A DNA stretch of 44,585 bases, from assembly GCA_934755305.1 (NCBI GenBank), contig CAKVLD010000021.1:1-44585 (forward strand), read 5' to 3'. The DNA is from an uncultured Clostridium sp. GTDB taxonomy: Bacteria; Bacillota; Clostridia; Clostridiales; Clostridiaceae. Below are positions 25,373 through 34,419 of the stretch, one piece after another. Position 1 is the stretch's first letter. Every line of letters starts with the position of its first letter. The position numbers and the translations under genes are program-made. The notes beneath the pieces were generated by a model that worked only from the letters and a program-made list of their open reading frames with translations, was not told the DNA's origin and did no database searches.

Positions 25373-26257
25373 ATGGAAAATGTAATGATCATATTAAATT
25401 ATAATGATTTTTTTACTGTAAATAATTATATTGAAAGAATAAAGGGATATAAGAATATAGACAAAATTGTTATAGTAGATAATTTATCAACAGATAATTC
25501 CTATGAAAATTTAAAAAAGATAGGTTCTGACAAAATAGATATTATACAAACTAAGTATAATGGGGGATACTCTTATGGAAATAACTTTGGAATAAAGTAT
25601 GTAAATAAAACATATCATCCAAAGTATGTAACTATATCAAATCCAGATATTATTATTGAAGAGAATGATATAAGCACTATACTAAGGTCTTTTGATAAAA
25701 ATGAAGATGTAGCAGTTGCAACAGGTTTAATGTATAACAAAAATAATAAGTTATGCAAAAATAGTGGACTAAAAATACCAAACTTTTTTCAATGTATAAT
25801 GTCTGAATTTACTATACTAAGTAAGGTATTAAATATAAGAATGTATAATATAGATAAAGTTTTAAAGAGGGAATACTATGAAGTAGAAATAGTTCCAGGA
25901 TCTTTTTTAATATGTGATATGAATAAAATTATACAGTCAGGATTATATGATGAAGAAACATTTTTGTATGGAGAAGAAAGAATATTAGGATGTAGATTAA
26001 AGTGTAAAGGGTATAAAACAATTCTTGCAACAAATGCGAGATATATACACTTTCATGGTGAAACTATAAATAAAGAAATACAAAATAATTTTATTAAGTA
26101 TGATATGGCAAGTAAAAGTAAAATTATATATATGAAAAAATATTTAAAAGCTAATAATGCACAAATAAAGATTTATGAAGCTATGCATAAGATATCTAAA
26201 CTAGAGAAGTTTATAATATTTAATTTGAACAAGTATAAATCTAATTATGAAACTTAG
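25373..26257 (+). CDS. Glycosyltransferase family 2
   Basis: A 294-residue GT-A fold enzyme. Seen: an N-terminal strand-turn MIILNYNDFFTV, VDNLSTDNSYENL near 35, NGGYSYGNNFGIKY near 63, and the metal-binding DxD-like SNPDII near 88. A later block VPGSFLICDMNKI is followed by EETFLYGEERILGCRLK, where the acidic cluster often holds the catalytic base. The overall form resembles rhamnosyltransferase-like GT2 enzymes. Donor and acceptor are unknown. It lies between the polymerase and flippase genes. Confidence 0.85.
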   Translation: MENVMIILNYNDFFTVNNYIERIKGYKNIDKIVIVDNLSTDNSYENLKKIGSDKIDIIQTKYNGGYSYGNNFGIKYVNKTYHPKYVTISNPDIIIEENDISTILRSFDKNEDVAVATGLMYNKNNKLCKNSGLKIPNFFQCIMSEFTILSKVLNIRMYNIDKVLKREYYEVEIVPGSFLICDMNKIIQSGLYDEETFLYGEERILGCRLKCKGYKTILATNARYIHFHGETINKEIQNNFIKYDMASKSKIIYMKKYLKANNAQIKIYEAMHKISKLEKFIIFNLNKYKSNYET

Positions 26258-26269
26258 AGGAATTAAAAA

Positions 26270-27634
26270 ATGAGTATAAAAAAAAGTATAATAAAAATAT
26301 TAACAAGTAACATACTTATTGCTGTGAGTTCAATATTAGTTGGATTTATAGTTCCTTTAAAATTAGACATAGATGCTTATGCTTATCTAAAAACATATAC
26401 CTTATATATTTCTTATGTAGGATTTTTTCATTTTGGATTTATAGATGGGTTATATATAAAATATGGAGGAAAAACTATTGAGGAAGTAGATAAAGGTGTT
26501 TTGAAAAATGAGCATAGGTTATTTATTAGAATACAACTTATTGCTACATTAGTTTTTATAATTATATCAATTGCCTTAAAAGATACAATTATATTTTTAA
26601 TGGCATTAAGTATTATACCTGTTAACACAATATCTTTTCATAAGTTATTTTACCAAGCTACTGGAGAATTTGATAAATTTGCAAAAGTAAGTTGCACTTA
26701 TTCTTTAATATATGCCTTGTTAAATATTCTTCTTGTATTCCTTACTGAAAGTAGTAATTATATACTTTTTTGCTTGGTGCTTTTGTTTACTAACGGAGTG
26801 ATTTTTTTAAAGTTAGAATATAAGTTTTATAAAAGTTATAAGGATATTGACTATGTTCGTAGTGATGATTTATATAAAAATATAAAGGTGGGTTTTGTCA
26901 TATTACTTGCTAATTTGTCTGTATCCTTATTTTATGGTATTGATAGGTGGTTTATAAAAATAGGGTTTTCTAACAGTGATTTCTCTTATTATTCTTTTGC
27001 TGTATCTATGCTCAATATAGTAAATTTAGTGGTAACATCTATATCTGTAACATTCTATAATTACTTATCTAAAGGAGTTTCTAAAGAAATTATCAAGAAA
27101 TTAAAAAACTACTTTTTATTAATAGGTGGAGGGGTTGGGGCTATTTATTTTGTTTTTGCTTTTATAGTAAATACTTTTATAAAAAAATATATACCTTCCC
27201 TTAGTATAATAAGCATATCATTTGTAGCATATCCATATATGATAGTTATAAATTCACTATATACAAATTTATACAAGTCTAATAAAAATGAGAAACATTA
27301 TTTAAAAGTAGTGATATATATGGTGCTAGTAGCAATTGTATATAATGTTATTGCAGTAATTATATCTAAAGATCCAATATTTATTGCAGCAGCTACAACA
27401 TTATCCTTTATGACATGGTATATCTATTCTATGAAAGATTTCAAATATTTAAAGATAAGTGTAAAAGAAGGTGTATATTTGATATCAATCATGTGTTCTT
27501 TCCTTATTATTTCCCATGTATTTGATTATATATTTGGAGGATTCGTATATTTATTAATATACGTAATAATAAGCTATTGTACTTTAAGGAAAGATTGTAT
27601 AGAGCTTTTTAATTCTTTAATCAAAATAAAGTGA
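26270..27634 (+). CDS. Lipid-linked oligosaccharide flippase, Wzx type (MATE/MOP superfamily)
   Basis: A 454-residue polytopic membrane protein with 12-14 hydrophobic segments. Conserved family regions include the first helix region ILTSNILIAVSSILVGFIVPL and the mid-protein GIDRWFIKIGFSNSDFSYYSFA. Context gives the function: polymerase and glycosyltransferase genes on one side and an LCP gene on the other. It would move undecaprenyl-PP-linked repeat units across the membrane. It starts 12 nt after the GT2 stop. An A8 tract at 26278-26285 lies at codons 3-6, in frame. Confidence 0.82.
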   Translation: MSIKKSIIKILTSNILIAVSSILVGFIVPLKLDIDAYAYLKTYTLYISYVGFFHFGFIDGLYIKYGGKTIEEVDKGVLKNEHRLFIRIQLIATLVFIIISIALKDTIIFLMALSIIPVNTISFHKLFYQATGEFDKFAKVSCTYSLIYALLNILLVFLTESSNYILFCLVLLFTNGVIFLKLEYKFYKSYKDIDYVRSDDLYKNIKVGFVILLANLSVSLFYGIDRWFIKIGFSNSDFSYYSFAVSMLNIVNLVVTSISVTFYNYLSKGVSKEIIKKLKNYFLLIGGGVGAIYFVFAFIVNTFIKKYIPSLSIISISFVAYPYMIVINSLYTNLYKSNKNEKHYLKVVIYMVLVAIVYNVIAVIISKDPIFIAAATTLSFMTWYIYSMKDFKYLKISVKEGVYLISIMCSFLIISHVFDYIFGGFVYLLIYVIISYCTLRKDCIELFNSLIKIK

Positions 27635-27650
27635 TTTTAAAGGAGATATA

Positions 27651-28661
27651 ATGGCTAAAATAAATAAATATAATAAATTAATATTTATTATAAGTATAAT
27701 ACTAATATTTGCAGTAATCATAATTTGGTCCTTAGGATTGTATGATTATATAAATAAATCTAAAAAAATAGAATTAGATTTAAATAAAAAATTAATTACT
27801 GAAGAAAAAGAAGAGGAGAAGAGTGAAGCAGAAGCAAATGTAACTGAAAATAGTGAAGAAAAAAATGCTGAGGAAAAAGAAAACCCTTTGAATATATCTC
27901 CAGAAACTACAGCAGAAAGTGAAGAAAAGAATATTGAGAATATCTTATTATTAGGTGTTGATAAACAAGAAAATGCATCTGATACAATTATTATAGTATC
28001 CTTAAGAAAAGATATTAAGACATTAAAGTTTGTATCTATTATGAGAGATACTTATGTGTATCAAGGAGAAGGAAAAGCTAATAAAATAAATTATGCATAT
28101 CATTATGGTGGGGTAGAAGGATCTGTTGCTACTGTTAATAAAATATTTAATTTAGATATAAGTAAGTATATAAAGGTATCTTTTGAAGAGTTAATAAAAA
28201 TAGTAGATTACATTGGCGGAGTAGATATTAAAATAAATGAAGAAGAAAGACGAATGATAAACTCTAAATGTAGTAGTAGGCAGTTAGCTAAATCAGGAAA
28301 TGTTAATTTAAATGGTGAACAGGCTTTAGCATATTCAAGAATAAGAAAGATAGATTCAGATTATAGGAGAACAGAAAGACAAAGAAATGTTATGATGTCT
28401 ATATTTACTAAATCAAAAAATGTAAGTGTATTAGATTATCCTAAGGTTATTTCAGAGTTAACTTCTACTGTAGAAACTAATCTTACTACTTTTGAATTAA
28501 TAAAATTAACTACAATACTAACTGATATAGATTTAAATAATATAGGTAGCTTTAGAATCCCTTTAGATGGTACTACTAGTGATAATAGTAGTGGTGTATA
28601 CCATTTAGATTGGGATAAAGAAGTGAATGTAAATGCCTTACATGATTATATTTATAATTAA
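27651..28661 (+). CDS. LytR-CpsA-Psr (LCP) family polymer-to-peptidoglycan ligase
   Basis: A 336-residue membrane-anchored protein. One transmembrane segment (about 11-32) is followed by an unusually acidic Glu/Lys-rich linker (about 45-90) and an LCP domain from about 97. LCP features: ILLLGVDKQENASDT, the arginine-containing IMRDTYVYQGEGKANKINYAY, DYIGGVDIKINEEE, LNGEQALAYSRIRKIDSD and YRRTERQRNVM. LCP enzymes transfer polymers from undecaprenyl-PP to peptidoglycan on the outer face. Being the last gene of the operon (17 nt after the flippase), it probably attaches this polysaccharide to the wall. Confidence 0.9.
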   Translation: MAKINKYNKLIFIISIILIFAVIIIWSLGLYDYINKSKKIELDLNKKLITEEKEEEKSEAEANVTENSEEKNAEEKENPLNISPETTAESEEKNIENILLLGVDKQENASDTIIIVSLRKDIKTLKFVSIMRDTYVYQGEGKANKINYAYHYGGVEGSVATVNKIFNLDISKYIKVSFEELIKIVDYIGGVDIKINEEERRMINSKCSSRQLAKSGNVNLNGEQALAYSRIRKIDSDYRRTERQRNVMMSIFTKSKNVSVLDYPKVISELTSTVETNLTTFELIKLTTILTDIDLNNIGSFRIPLDGTTSDNSSGVYHLDWDKEVNVNALHDYIYN

Positions 28662-28674
28662 TGGAGAATTAAGA

Positions 28675-28740
28675 ATTGAAGGTTTTGGAGAAGTCTTAAG
28701 GTTAATCCAAAACCTTCAATATATTATTTATCTTTTTTTA
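28675..28740 (+). terminator. Probable terminator of the polysaccharide operon
   Basis: A perfect 15-bp inverted repeat (ATTGAAGGTTTTGGA at 28675-28689, complement at 28706-28720) starts 14 nt after the LCP stop. The main T-run (CTTTTTTTA) begins about 12 nt after the stem, so it is not a textbook terminator. It sits between convergent genes. Confidence 0.5.
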
Positions 28741-28744
28741 TTTA

Positions 28745-29533
28745 CTAAAAATTCTTATTATCCACTTCAAAATCAACTTCAATAAAGTTTAAATCATTAT
28801 ACAAGTTTTTGGCTGAATAATTAAAATTAGATTCTTCAAAAACATTTCTTAAATTTTCTCCCATAGGTTTTATAGAAAGATAAGTTACAGTTCCAGAAAT
28901 TATTCCTCCAATTATAGGAATAGCTTTTGAAAAGGATTTTGAAGTGCTTTGTTTAGATAGTTGTATCCCTAAAGAAGCACTTACTTTGTTAATTATAGGA
29001 AGATATAGTTTGTCCCAAATAGGCCTTTGAGGCATTTTTTTTAGTATAGTTTTAGAAATAGCTGACGACATTATTCTTACAGTTTCATTTGCTCCTGCAA
29101 TACCAAACATTACTCCAATAAATAGAATAAATCTATCTATTATATCTACATCTTCATATCCATCCCATATATCGTCAAATCCATAAAGATAACATAACTT
29201 TTGGCAAATTCTAAGGGAAACTGCAAAGAATTGTAGCATGTCTGTAGGTATGGTAAAAATTTGCAAAAGTCCTCCGGGAATACCAGATAAAAAAGAAGCA
29301 GAAGTGCTAAAAATAGCCTCTTTTTGAATAATATTATCTGAAATTTTATGTAATTCATCTTTAGTAATGCCAGCCTCTATAGGTCCAAGTTTTAATATGG
29401 ATAAGTTCTTTTCTCCTATAGTATCTTTAGTAAATGTTTTTAATAAAAAATCTTTTCTGTTTATTTTTATGCCAGGTATTTTTAGAATTTTTAATAACAT
29501 ATTTTTTAGTTCTATATTTGAATATATATACAT
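28745..29533 (-). CDS. EcsC-like protein of unknown function
   Basis: A 262-residue protein on the minus strand, convergent with the polysaccharide operon. It has a hydrophobic, glycine-containing region (SASFLSGIPGGLLQIFTIP, about 97-115) followed by LQFFAVSLRICQKLCYLYGFD, which resembles the EcsC family pattern of a Gly/Pro-rich turn, an acidic residue and then LYG-F. Two further hydrophobic stretches occur (FILFIGVMFGIAGA and AIPIIGGIISGTVTYLS). EcsC-family proteins are poorly understood and may be membrane-associated. The assignment rests on pattern only. It is monocistronic, with AGGAG before the ATG. Confidence 0.5.
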   Translation of the reverse strand: MYIYSNIELKNMLLKILKIPGIKINRKDFLLKTFTKDTIGEKNLSILKLGPIEAGITKDELHKISDNIIQKEAIFSTSASFLSGIPGGLLQIFTIPTDMLQFFAVSLRICQKLCYLYGFDDIWDGYEDVDIIDRFILFIGVMFGIAGANETVRIMSSAISKTILKKMPQRPIWDKLYLPIINKVSASLGIQLSKQSTSKSFSKAIPIIGGIISGTVTYLSIKPMGENLRNVFEESNFNYSAKNLYNDLNFIEVDFEVDNKNF

Positions 29534-29717
29534 AGTAAACTCCTTAACTTAGATATAGTAAATAATAACATTTTTTAACAAAATAAACAATAACGGTTTT
29601 ATTATGTTTTATATATAAAAATTCATTATAACTACGCGCAAAATTCAGCTTTGATTTGTTTAGAAAAAAGGTATGGATTCGAAAAATAAATGTAATAGAT
29701 AAAACTGGAGGGCAAAT
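29534..29717. other. Intergenic region between divergent EcsC-like and chemoreceptor genes
   Basis: These 184 bases hold the start regions of both flanking genes. I see only the ribosome sites (AGGAG for the minus gene, TGGAGG for the plus gene) and no convincing sigma-A or sigma-28-type promoter, and no c-di-GMP riboswitch signature. Confidence 0.4.
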
Positions 29718-31712
29718 ATGGGAAGACAAAAGAGGAAAAAGTTAATAAACTTTAAGAAAAGTTTGATATCGATGATGGTGGGAATGTCAATAATATCAAT
29801 AATGATATTAGGCTTAATAGTAGTATTTTTAACTAAGAACAGTACTAATAAAAATTATGAAAGTAACTCTAAGGTTTTAATAGAAATAGCAGAAGACAAG
29901 ATAAATAATGCTATTCTTTCATATGAAAGGATTATAGAAACAATAATAGAACATTGTGAATTTACTGGTGATTATAAGGATACCTTAATAAGAGAAATTA
30001 ATATATTAAAAGATAGTCATGATAGTGTTTTAAATATTTATTTTTCATCACAAGAAGATGGCAGCCTTATACAATTATTAGATGTGGAATTACCTGAGGA
30101 TTTTGACCCTAGAGAAAGATCCTGGTATAAAGGTGCTGTTGAAACAGAAGGATATGGTACAGATGGACCATATATTGATGAGTTAACTGGTGAGTTTACT
30201 TATTCCATTCATAAAGCAGTAAGGAAAGATGATGTATTATTAGGTGTTTTATCAATAGATGTGAGTTTGGATAACTTATCAAAAGAATTATCTAAAATTA
30301 GATATGGAGATAATGGAGAATTAATAATAGCAAGTGTAGATGGAGATATTCTAGCAGGAAGTAATAAAGAAAAAATAGGTACTCAAGAAGCTCTTGAATA
30401 TAGTGTTTGGGAAACTATTTTAGATAATGACTTTGGAAAAGAAAACTTTAACTATAATGGAGATAAGTATGTAACTTACTATGATACAGCGGAAAATACT
30501 GGGTGGAAAGTAATGATTAAAGAGATGAATAGGGAGCTTAGAAATACTGAAAGAGCAATTTTTATCTTTACAGCTATGGTAATAGGAATTCTATCTATTT
30601 TAGCTGCATATATAAGTAGTAAATTTTCTAATAAGATATATTCAAACTTAAAAATTATAAGAGAAAACATGGAAGATATAGCAAATGGTAAATTTAAAGG
30701 TAATGATATAGCTATAAATAGTGTGATTCAAGAGTTTAATTCATTAGAACATAGTTTTAATGATATGAAAAATAATGTTGGTAAATTTATTGGTGGTGTT
30801 GGCGAAGCAGTAGATGTAGTAAATACTAATACAGATATAGCTTCCGAAATGACTAGTAATATAACAGAATCTATAATTCAAGTAACTAATACAATAAATG
30901 AAATTTCAACAGGAACTATTGAATCATCAAAGAGTTTAGATATTATTATTGATAATGTGGATTCTTTATCACAAGCTATGGAAAGTATAAAAAATATAAT
31001 AAAAGATGTTAACAATATGGCTATTGAAACTAATGACTTTGGTGATAATGGTATATATATAGTTAAAGATTTAATGGTTAAATCGCATGAAACTAAAGTT
31101 AGTACTGAAGAAGTAAGTAAAGTAGTAGTACAAGTATCAGATAGTATTACAAAAATTTCTGATATAAATTCTGCTATTAGTAACATTACAGAGCAAACTA
31201 ATCTTCTTGCTTTAAATGCAGCTATTGAAGCAGCAAGAGCAGGGGAGTCTGGTAAGGGATTTGCAGTTGTTGCAGAAGAAATAAGAAAACTTGCAGAAGA
31301 AACTGCAGAATCAGCTAAAGAAATAGATTTTATTATAGAAGATATTACAAGACAATCTAGAGAAATAGTAAATAGAGTAGATGAAACTTCTAAAATTGTT
31401 AATGATCAAGATGAATTTGTAATTAAGGTAGAAGATATATTTGCTAAGATAGTTTCTTCAATTAATAATCTTACTAAAAATGTATCTGAGGTAAATAACA
31501 ATGTAGAAGATGTTATTAATATGAAGAATGGAGTTGCTATGCAAGTAACAAATCTATCATCCATATTAGAAGAGACTGCTGCAGGAACTGAAGAAGTAAG
31601 TAGCTCAGCAGAAGAAGTTACAGAATCAACTAAAAACTTCAAAGAAACTTTTGAAAAGTTAAAAGAAACTACTGATGAATTAAGTGAAGAAATGAAGAAA
31701 TTTGAATGTTAG
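29718..31712 (+). CDS. Methyl-accepting chemotaxis protein with dCache sensor
   Basis: A 664-residue transmembrane chemoreceptor. TM1 about 15-38; extracytoplasmic dCache-type sensor about 40-270 with DPRERSWYKGAVET (near 134), GPYIDELTGEFTYSI and GVLSIDVSLDNL; TM2 about 275-297; HAMP region to about 350; then the long signalling hairpin with tip EQTNLLALNAAIEAARAG at about 491-508 and GKGFAVVAEEIRKLAEE. The WY and D pattern of the distal Cache pocket is typical of amino-acid sensors, but the ligand is not known. There is no C-terminal pentapeptide tether for CheR. The ribosome site is GGAGGG. Monocistronic. Confidence 0.93.
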   Translation: MGRQKRKKLINFKKSLISMMVGMSIISIMILGLIVVFLTKNSTNKNYESNSKVLIEIAEDKINNAILSYERIIETIIEHCEFTGDYKDTLIREINILKDSHDSVLNIYFSSQEDGSLIQLLDVELPEDFDPRERSWYKGAVETEGYGTDGPYIDELTGEFTYSIHKAVRKDDVLLGVLSIDVSLDNLSKELSKIRYGDNGELIIASVDGDILAGSNKEKIGTQEALEYSVWETILDNDFGKENFNYNGDKYVTYYDTAENTGWKVMIKEMNRELRNTERAIFIFTAMVIGILSILAAYISSKFSNKIYSNLKIIRENMEDIANGKFKGNDIAINSVIQEFNSLEHSFNDMKNNVGKFIGGVGEAVDVVNTNTDIASEMTSNITESIIQVTNTINEISTGTIESSKSLDIIIDNVDSLSQAMESIKNIIKDVNNMAIETNDFGDNGIYIVKDLMVKSHETKVSTEEVSKVVVQVSDSITKISDINSAISNITEQTNLLALNAAIEAARAGESGKGFAVVAEEIRKLAEETAESAKEIDFIIEDITRQSREIVNRVDETSKIVNDQDEFVIKVEDIFAKIVSSINNLTKNVSEVNNNVEDVINMKNGVAMQVTNLSSILEETAAGTEEVSSSAEEVTESTKNFKETFEKLKETTDELSEEMKKFEC

Positions 31713-31714
31713 AA

Positions 31715-31756
31715 TATAATAAAAAGGTGTTACATGTGTAACACCTTTTTATTATA
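31715..31756. terminator. Bidirectional terminator between chemoreceptor and M6 protease genes
   Basis: A perfect 19-bp inverted repeat (31715-31733 and 31738-31756) with a 4-nt loop ATGT. The core GGTGTTAC/GTAACACC is flanked by A/T runs that give a U-tract on either strand. It lies between the stop codons of two convergent genes. Confidence 0.88.
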
Positions 31757-34255
31757 TTAGAAAAGTTGCCACTCTAATATACCAGTTGAATAAGAATTAT
31801 TTGGATTAATTTTTATTCTAATACTACTTGTTATTATAGGATTAAAGTAAGTAGTATTAAAAGTATTAGCCTCAGTGCCAAGTCCTACAGGATTTTGAAC
31901 ATCAACCCAATTAAAGCCATCATAGTATTGAATAGTATAAGAAGAAGGGACATCTATGCCAGCGTTATCTTTAAACCAATAAATATTACTTTTACTAACT
32001 ATTTGATTAGTATCGAAAGTATATTGAACCCATTCTTCCGAAGTACTTGGCCAATTTCCGTAAACAACATGTGCTCTATCATTTGAATTTGAAGGAGTAA
32101 ATCCATCATTTAAAGCGTTAATACTTTCCCAAGAAGAGCAATTTGAAGTAGTAGTATTACTTAAAAGTGCTATATTAGTATTTAAATCCTTGCCTAAAAC
32201 GTTCCATTCTAAGATACCAGTAGAGTGAGAATTTCTAGAATTCATGATTACTCTTAAAGCATTAGTTCTAACAGGATCAAAGTAAGTAGTATTATATTTA
32301 TCAGCTTCAGTACCAAGTCCTACAGGATTTTTAACATCAACCCAATTAAGGCCATCATAGTATTGAATAGTATAAGAAGAAGGGACATCTATGCCTCCAT
32401 TATCTTTAAACCAATATAAATCACATTGTGTAATTATATATTCTTGATTAAAAGTATATTGAACCCATTCTGAATTAGTACTTGGCCAATTACCATAAAC
32501 TAAATGATCTCTATCTGCTGAGCTTTTAGGAGTAAATCCATCATTTAAAGCATTAATACTTTCCCAAGATGAACAGTTAGATGTAGAGATATTTGCCTTT
32601 GCAGCAATATTATTAAGTTTAATAACATTATCTGAAGGAGCATATGGATCTACATTAGAAGAGTTAGCATTTTTAACAAAAGTCATAACTTTACCTTTTT
32701 TGCTAATATTAGTCAAGGATAATCCTGAAGAAGACCCATCCCACCATTTAGAGTTTGGTAAAGAGTCATTTGTAAATTTATCATTAAAGTCTTTATGGAA
32801 TAAATCTCCGTATCCACCTGAGTTAATATTCTTTTCTATTTCTAATTTATTATCAGCTTGAACTAGAGAAAGTTCATAATGCTTTTTGGAAGTATTTTCA
32901 TAATTTGAATTATTACCTTGTTCATCTACATGCCATATTAATAAACCTTCATCAGGGATAGAAGCATACCTACCTTCTTTTTCAACATTTTCTATAAGAT
33001 AATATTCTCTTGAATTGTTTTTAGACCATCTATATACATCATGAGTACCATTAGTACTTGAATTAGCAGTTATAGTGGTGTTATCACTATAATTATTTAA
33101 GTTGATAGTGTTATTCCAACCTGAAATTACATTTCTACAATAAGGATTTGGAGGAGCAGGATTTTTTGGATTGTTAATATAAGACATTATATCATAAGCA
33201 CCACAGCCACCACTTTTACCAGTATAATCATAGAAATCATTAAATCCAAATAGAAGATGTCCATTTTCATGACAAACTGTATCTAAGGATAAATCTGTTC
33301 CAATATTACTTAATTCATATCTATTAATTGCAACTCCATCTGAATAGAACGTATCTGTTAAATAACCTTGATGAGGCCATAAACCATTAGACCAACCTGC
33401 ATCAGCAGTACCAGCATATAAAATATTTACTCCTCTTACAAAACCATTTTCATCGGTAGATAATGTAGAAAAATCAAATCCAGTGGATTTTAACCAGTCT
33501 AAAGCTTCGTGTACAAGCTCTAAGGCATGGTCATAGCCTTCATCTCTATCGTAATATGATTTTGGATATTTAGCTCTATAGAATTCTGTTATAGTATTTG
33601 TGTAAGTTACAGCACCACCAGAAACATCGTAGAAATAATCCTTAACTGATCCATTATTACCATAGTTTCTATAACCCGATTGATTAAAGAAGTTTCCTAG
33701 TTCATCTCTAGAAATAGCACTTGGTGTATCAGAGAAGTCTATTAATAAAGTTAATCCTTTAATTTCTTCTGTAGAGCCTGAAGTTTTTAAGTTTTTGTAT
33801 TTATTAAAAGTATTTTTTTGCGATTTTTCAATTTCGTTAACATTAAGTTCTTCTTTAACTTCATCTCTAAGTTTATCACTATATTCTTTATCAAGAGTTA
33901 TATGTTTTTCTTTTTTAGATTTGTTTTTAAATAGCTTGTCCCACACTGAAATATCTTCTACATAATTTTCTCCAATATAAATTTTATCTGTTGGTAATAG
34001 TTCGGATTTTTCAGAGTTAATATCAGCATAGCAAATCCATCCTTCCTCATTTCGACATAATGTGTATCCATCTATACTTTCAATATGTTGATAGTATTCA
34101 TCTCCTGTAATTTTAACTTCAACCTCTGTATTATCAGGTTGTTTTAATGTGAAAGTTTTGTTGTAATAAGCTGCAGCATGAGCGGTGAAACTTGTACTAA
34201 TAAGTAATATAGAGGTTAATATACCTCCAATGAAAAATTTTTTTAATTTGTTCAT
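31757..34255 (-). CDS. Secreted M6-family metalloprotease with two discoidin-like (F5/8 type C) repeats
   Basis: An 832-residue exported protein. The signal peptide spans about 1-27 with cleavage after AHA. A propeptide-like region follows, then an M6 (immune inhibitor A-like) catalytic domain at about 160-410. The zinc motif HENGH is at residues 328-332, continued by LLFGFNDFYDY, with the Met-turn-like GAYDIMSYIN after it. From about 560 come two tandem 145-residue F5/8 type C-like modules (each CSSWESINALNDGFTP ... WVQYTF ... SYTIQYYDG), probably binding glycans or other surface ligands. Members degrade host proteins or process extracellular proteins. The DNA encoding the two modules is nearly identical in parts (45 nt exact, offset 435 nt), implying recent duplication or conversion. 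It is divergent from the HelD-like gene. Confidence 0.9.
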   Translation of the reverse strand: MNKLKKFFIGGILTSILLISTSFTAHAAAYYNKTFTLKQPDNTEVEVKITGDEYYQHIESIDGYTLCRNEEGWICYADINSEKSELLPTDKIYIGENYVEDISVWDKLFKNKSKKEKHITLDKEYSDKLRDEVKEELNVNEIEKSQKNTFNKYKNLKTSGSTEEIKGLTLLIDFSDTPSAISRDELGNFFNQSGYRNYGNNGSVKDYFYDVSGGAVTYTNTITEFYRAKYPKSYYDRDEGYDHALELVHEALDWLKSTGFDFSTLSTDENGFVRGVNILYAGTADAGWSNGLWPHQGYLTDTFYSDGVAINRYELSNIGTDLSLDTVCHENGHLLFGFNDFYDYTGKSGGCGAYDIMSYINNPKNPAPPNPYCRNVISGWNNTINLNNYSDNTTITANSSTNGTHDVYRWSKNNSREYYLIENVEKEGRYASIPDEGLLIWHVDEQGNNSNYENTSKKHYELSLVQADNKLEIEKNINSGGYGDLFHKDFNDKFTNDSLPNSKWWDGSSSGLSLTNISKKGKVMTFVKNANSSNVDPYAPSDNVIKLNNIAAKANISTSNCSSWESINALNDGFTPKSSADRDHLVYGNWPSTNSEWVQYTFNQEYIITQCDLYWFKDNGGIDVPSSYTIQYYDGLNWVDVKNPVGLGTEADKYNTTYFDPVRTNALRVIMNSRNSHSTGILEWNVLGKDLNTNIALLSNTTTSNCSSWESINALNDGFTPSNSNDRAHVVYGNWPSTSEEWVQYTFDTNQIVSKSNIYWFKDNAGIDVPSSYTIQYYDGFNWVDVQNPVGLGTEANTFNTTYFNPIITSSIRIKINPNNSYSTGILEWQLF
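31916..32395 (-). repeat. Tandem duplicated module in the M6 protease gene (unit 435 bp)
   Basis: Positions 31916-31960 and 32351-32395 are identical over 45 bases, and the surrounding sequence is also closely similar. The offset of 435 bases equals 145 codons, the spacing of the two discoidin-like modules in the protein. Confidence 0.85.
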
Positions 34256-34305
34256 AAGTACCTCCTTTTAATTTGTATATATAAAAATTAAAGAAATTAT
34301 TATCT

Positions 34306-34334
34306 TGTATACATAATAATCCCTATGTAAACAA
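34306..34334 (-). promoter_or_regulatory. Probable promoter of the M6 protease gene
   Basis: On the minus strand, -35 TTGTTT (34334-34329) and -10 TATACA (34311-34306) are separated by 17 nt. The leader of about 45 nt ends with AGGAGG before the ATG at 34255. Confidence 0.45.
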
Positions 34335-34405
34335 TATATATAAAGTTTCATGTGATAACAATTGCATTTTAGGAGAAAATAAGCTTGGTTTAAGAAAAAT
34401 AAAAA

Positions 34406-34419
34406 AAGATAATTATCTT
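34406..34419. promoter_or_regulatory. 14-bp palindrome overlapping the helD-like promoter
   Basis: AAGATAATTATCTT is a perfect palindrome whose right end overlaps the -35 TTGACA of the downstream gene at 34418. A protein bound here would block RNA polymerase. It shares GATAAT with Fur-type half-sites but lacks the central base. Confidence 0.35.

Noticed and set aside
29146..29358. Second minus-strand frame within the EcsC-like gene
   Set aside because: It overlaps the better 262-codon frame and has no recognisable features; treated as a shadow.
29534..29717. Possible c-di-GMP riboswitch before the chemoreceptor gene
   Set aside because: No GEMM-type conserved core or tetraloop receptor sequence could be found.
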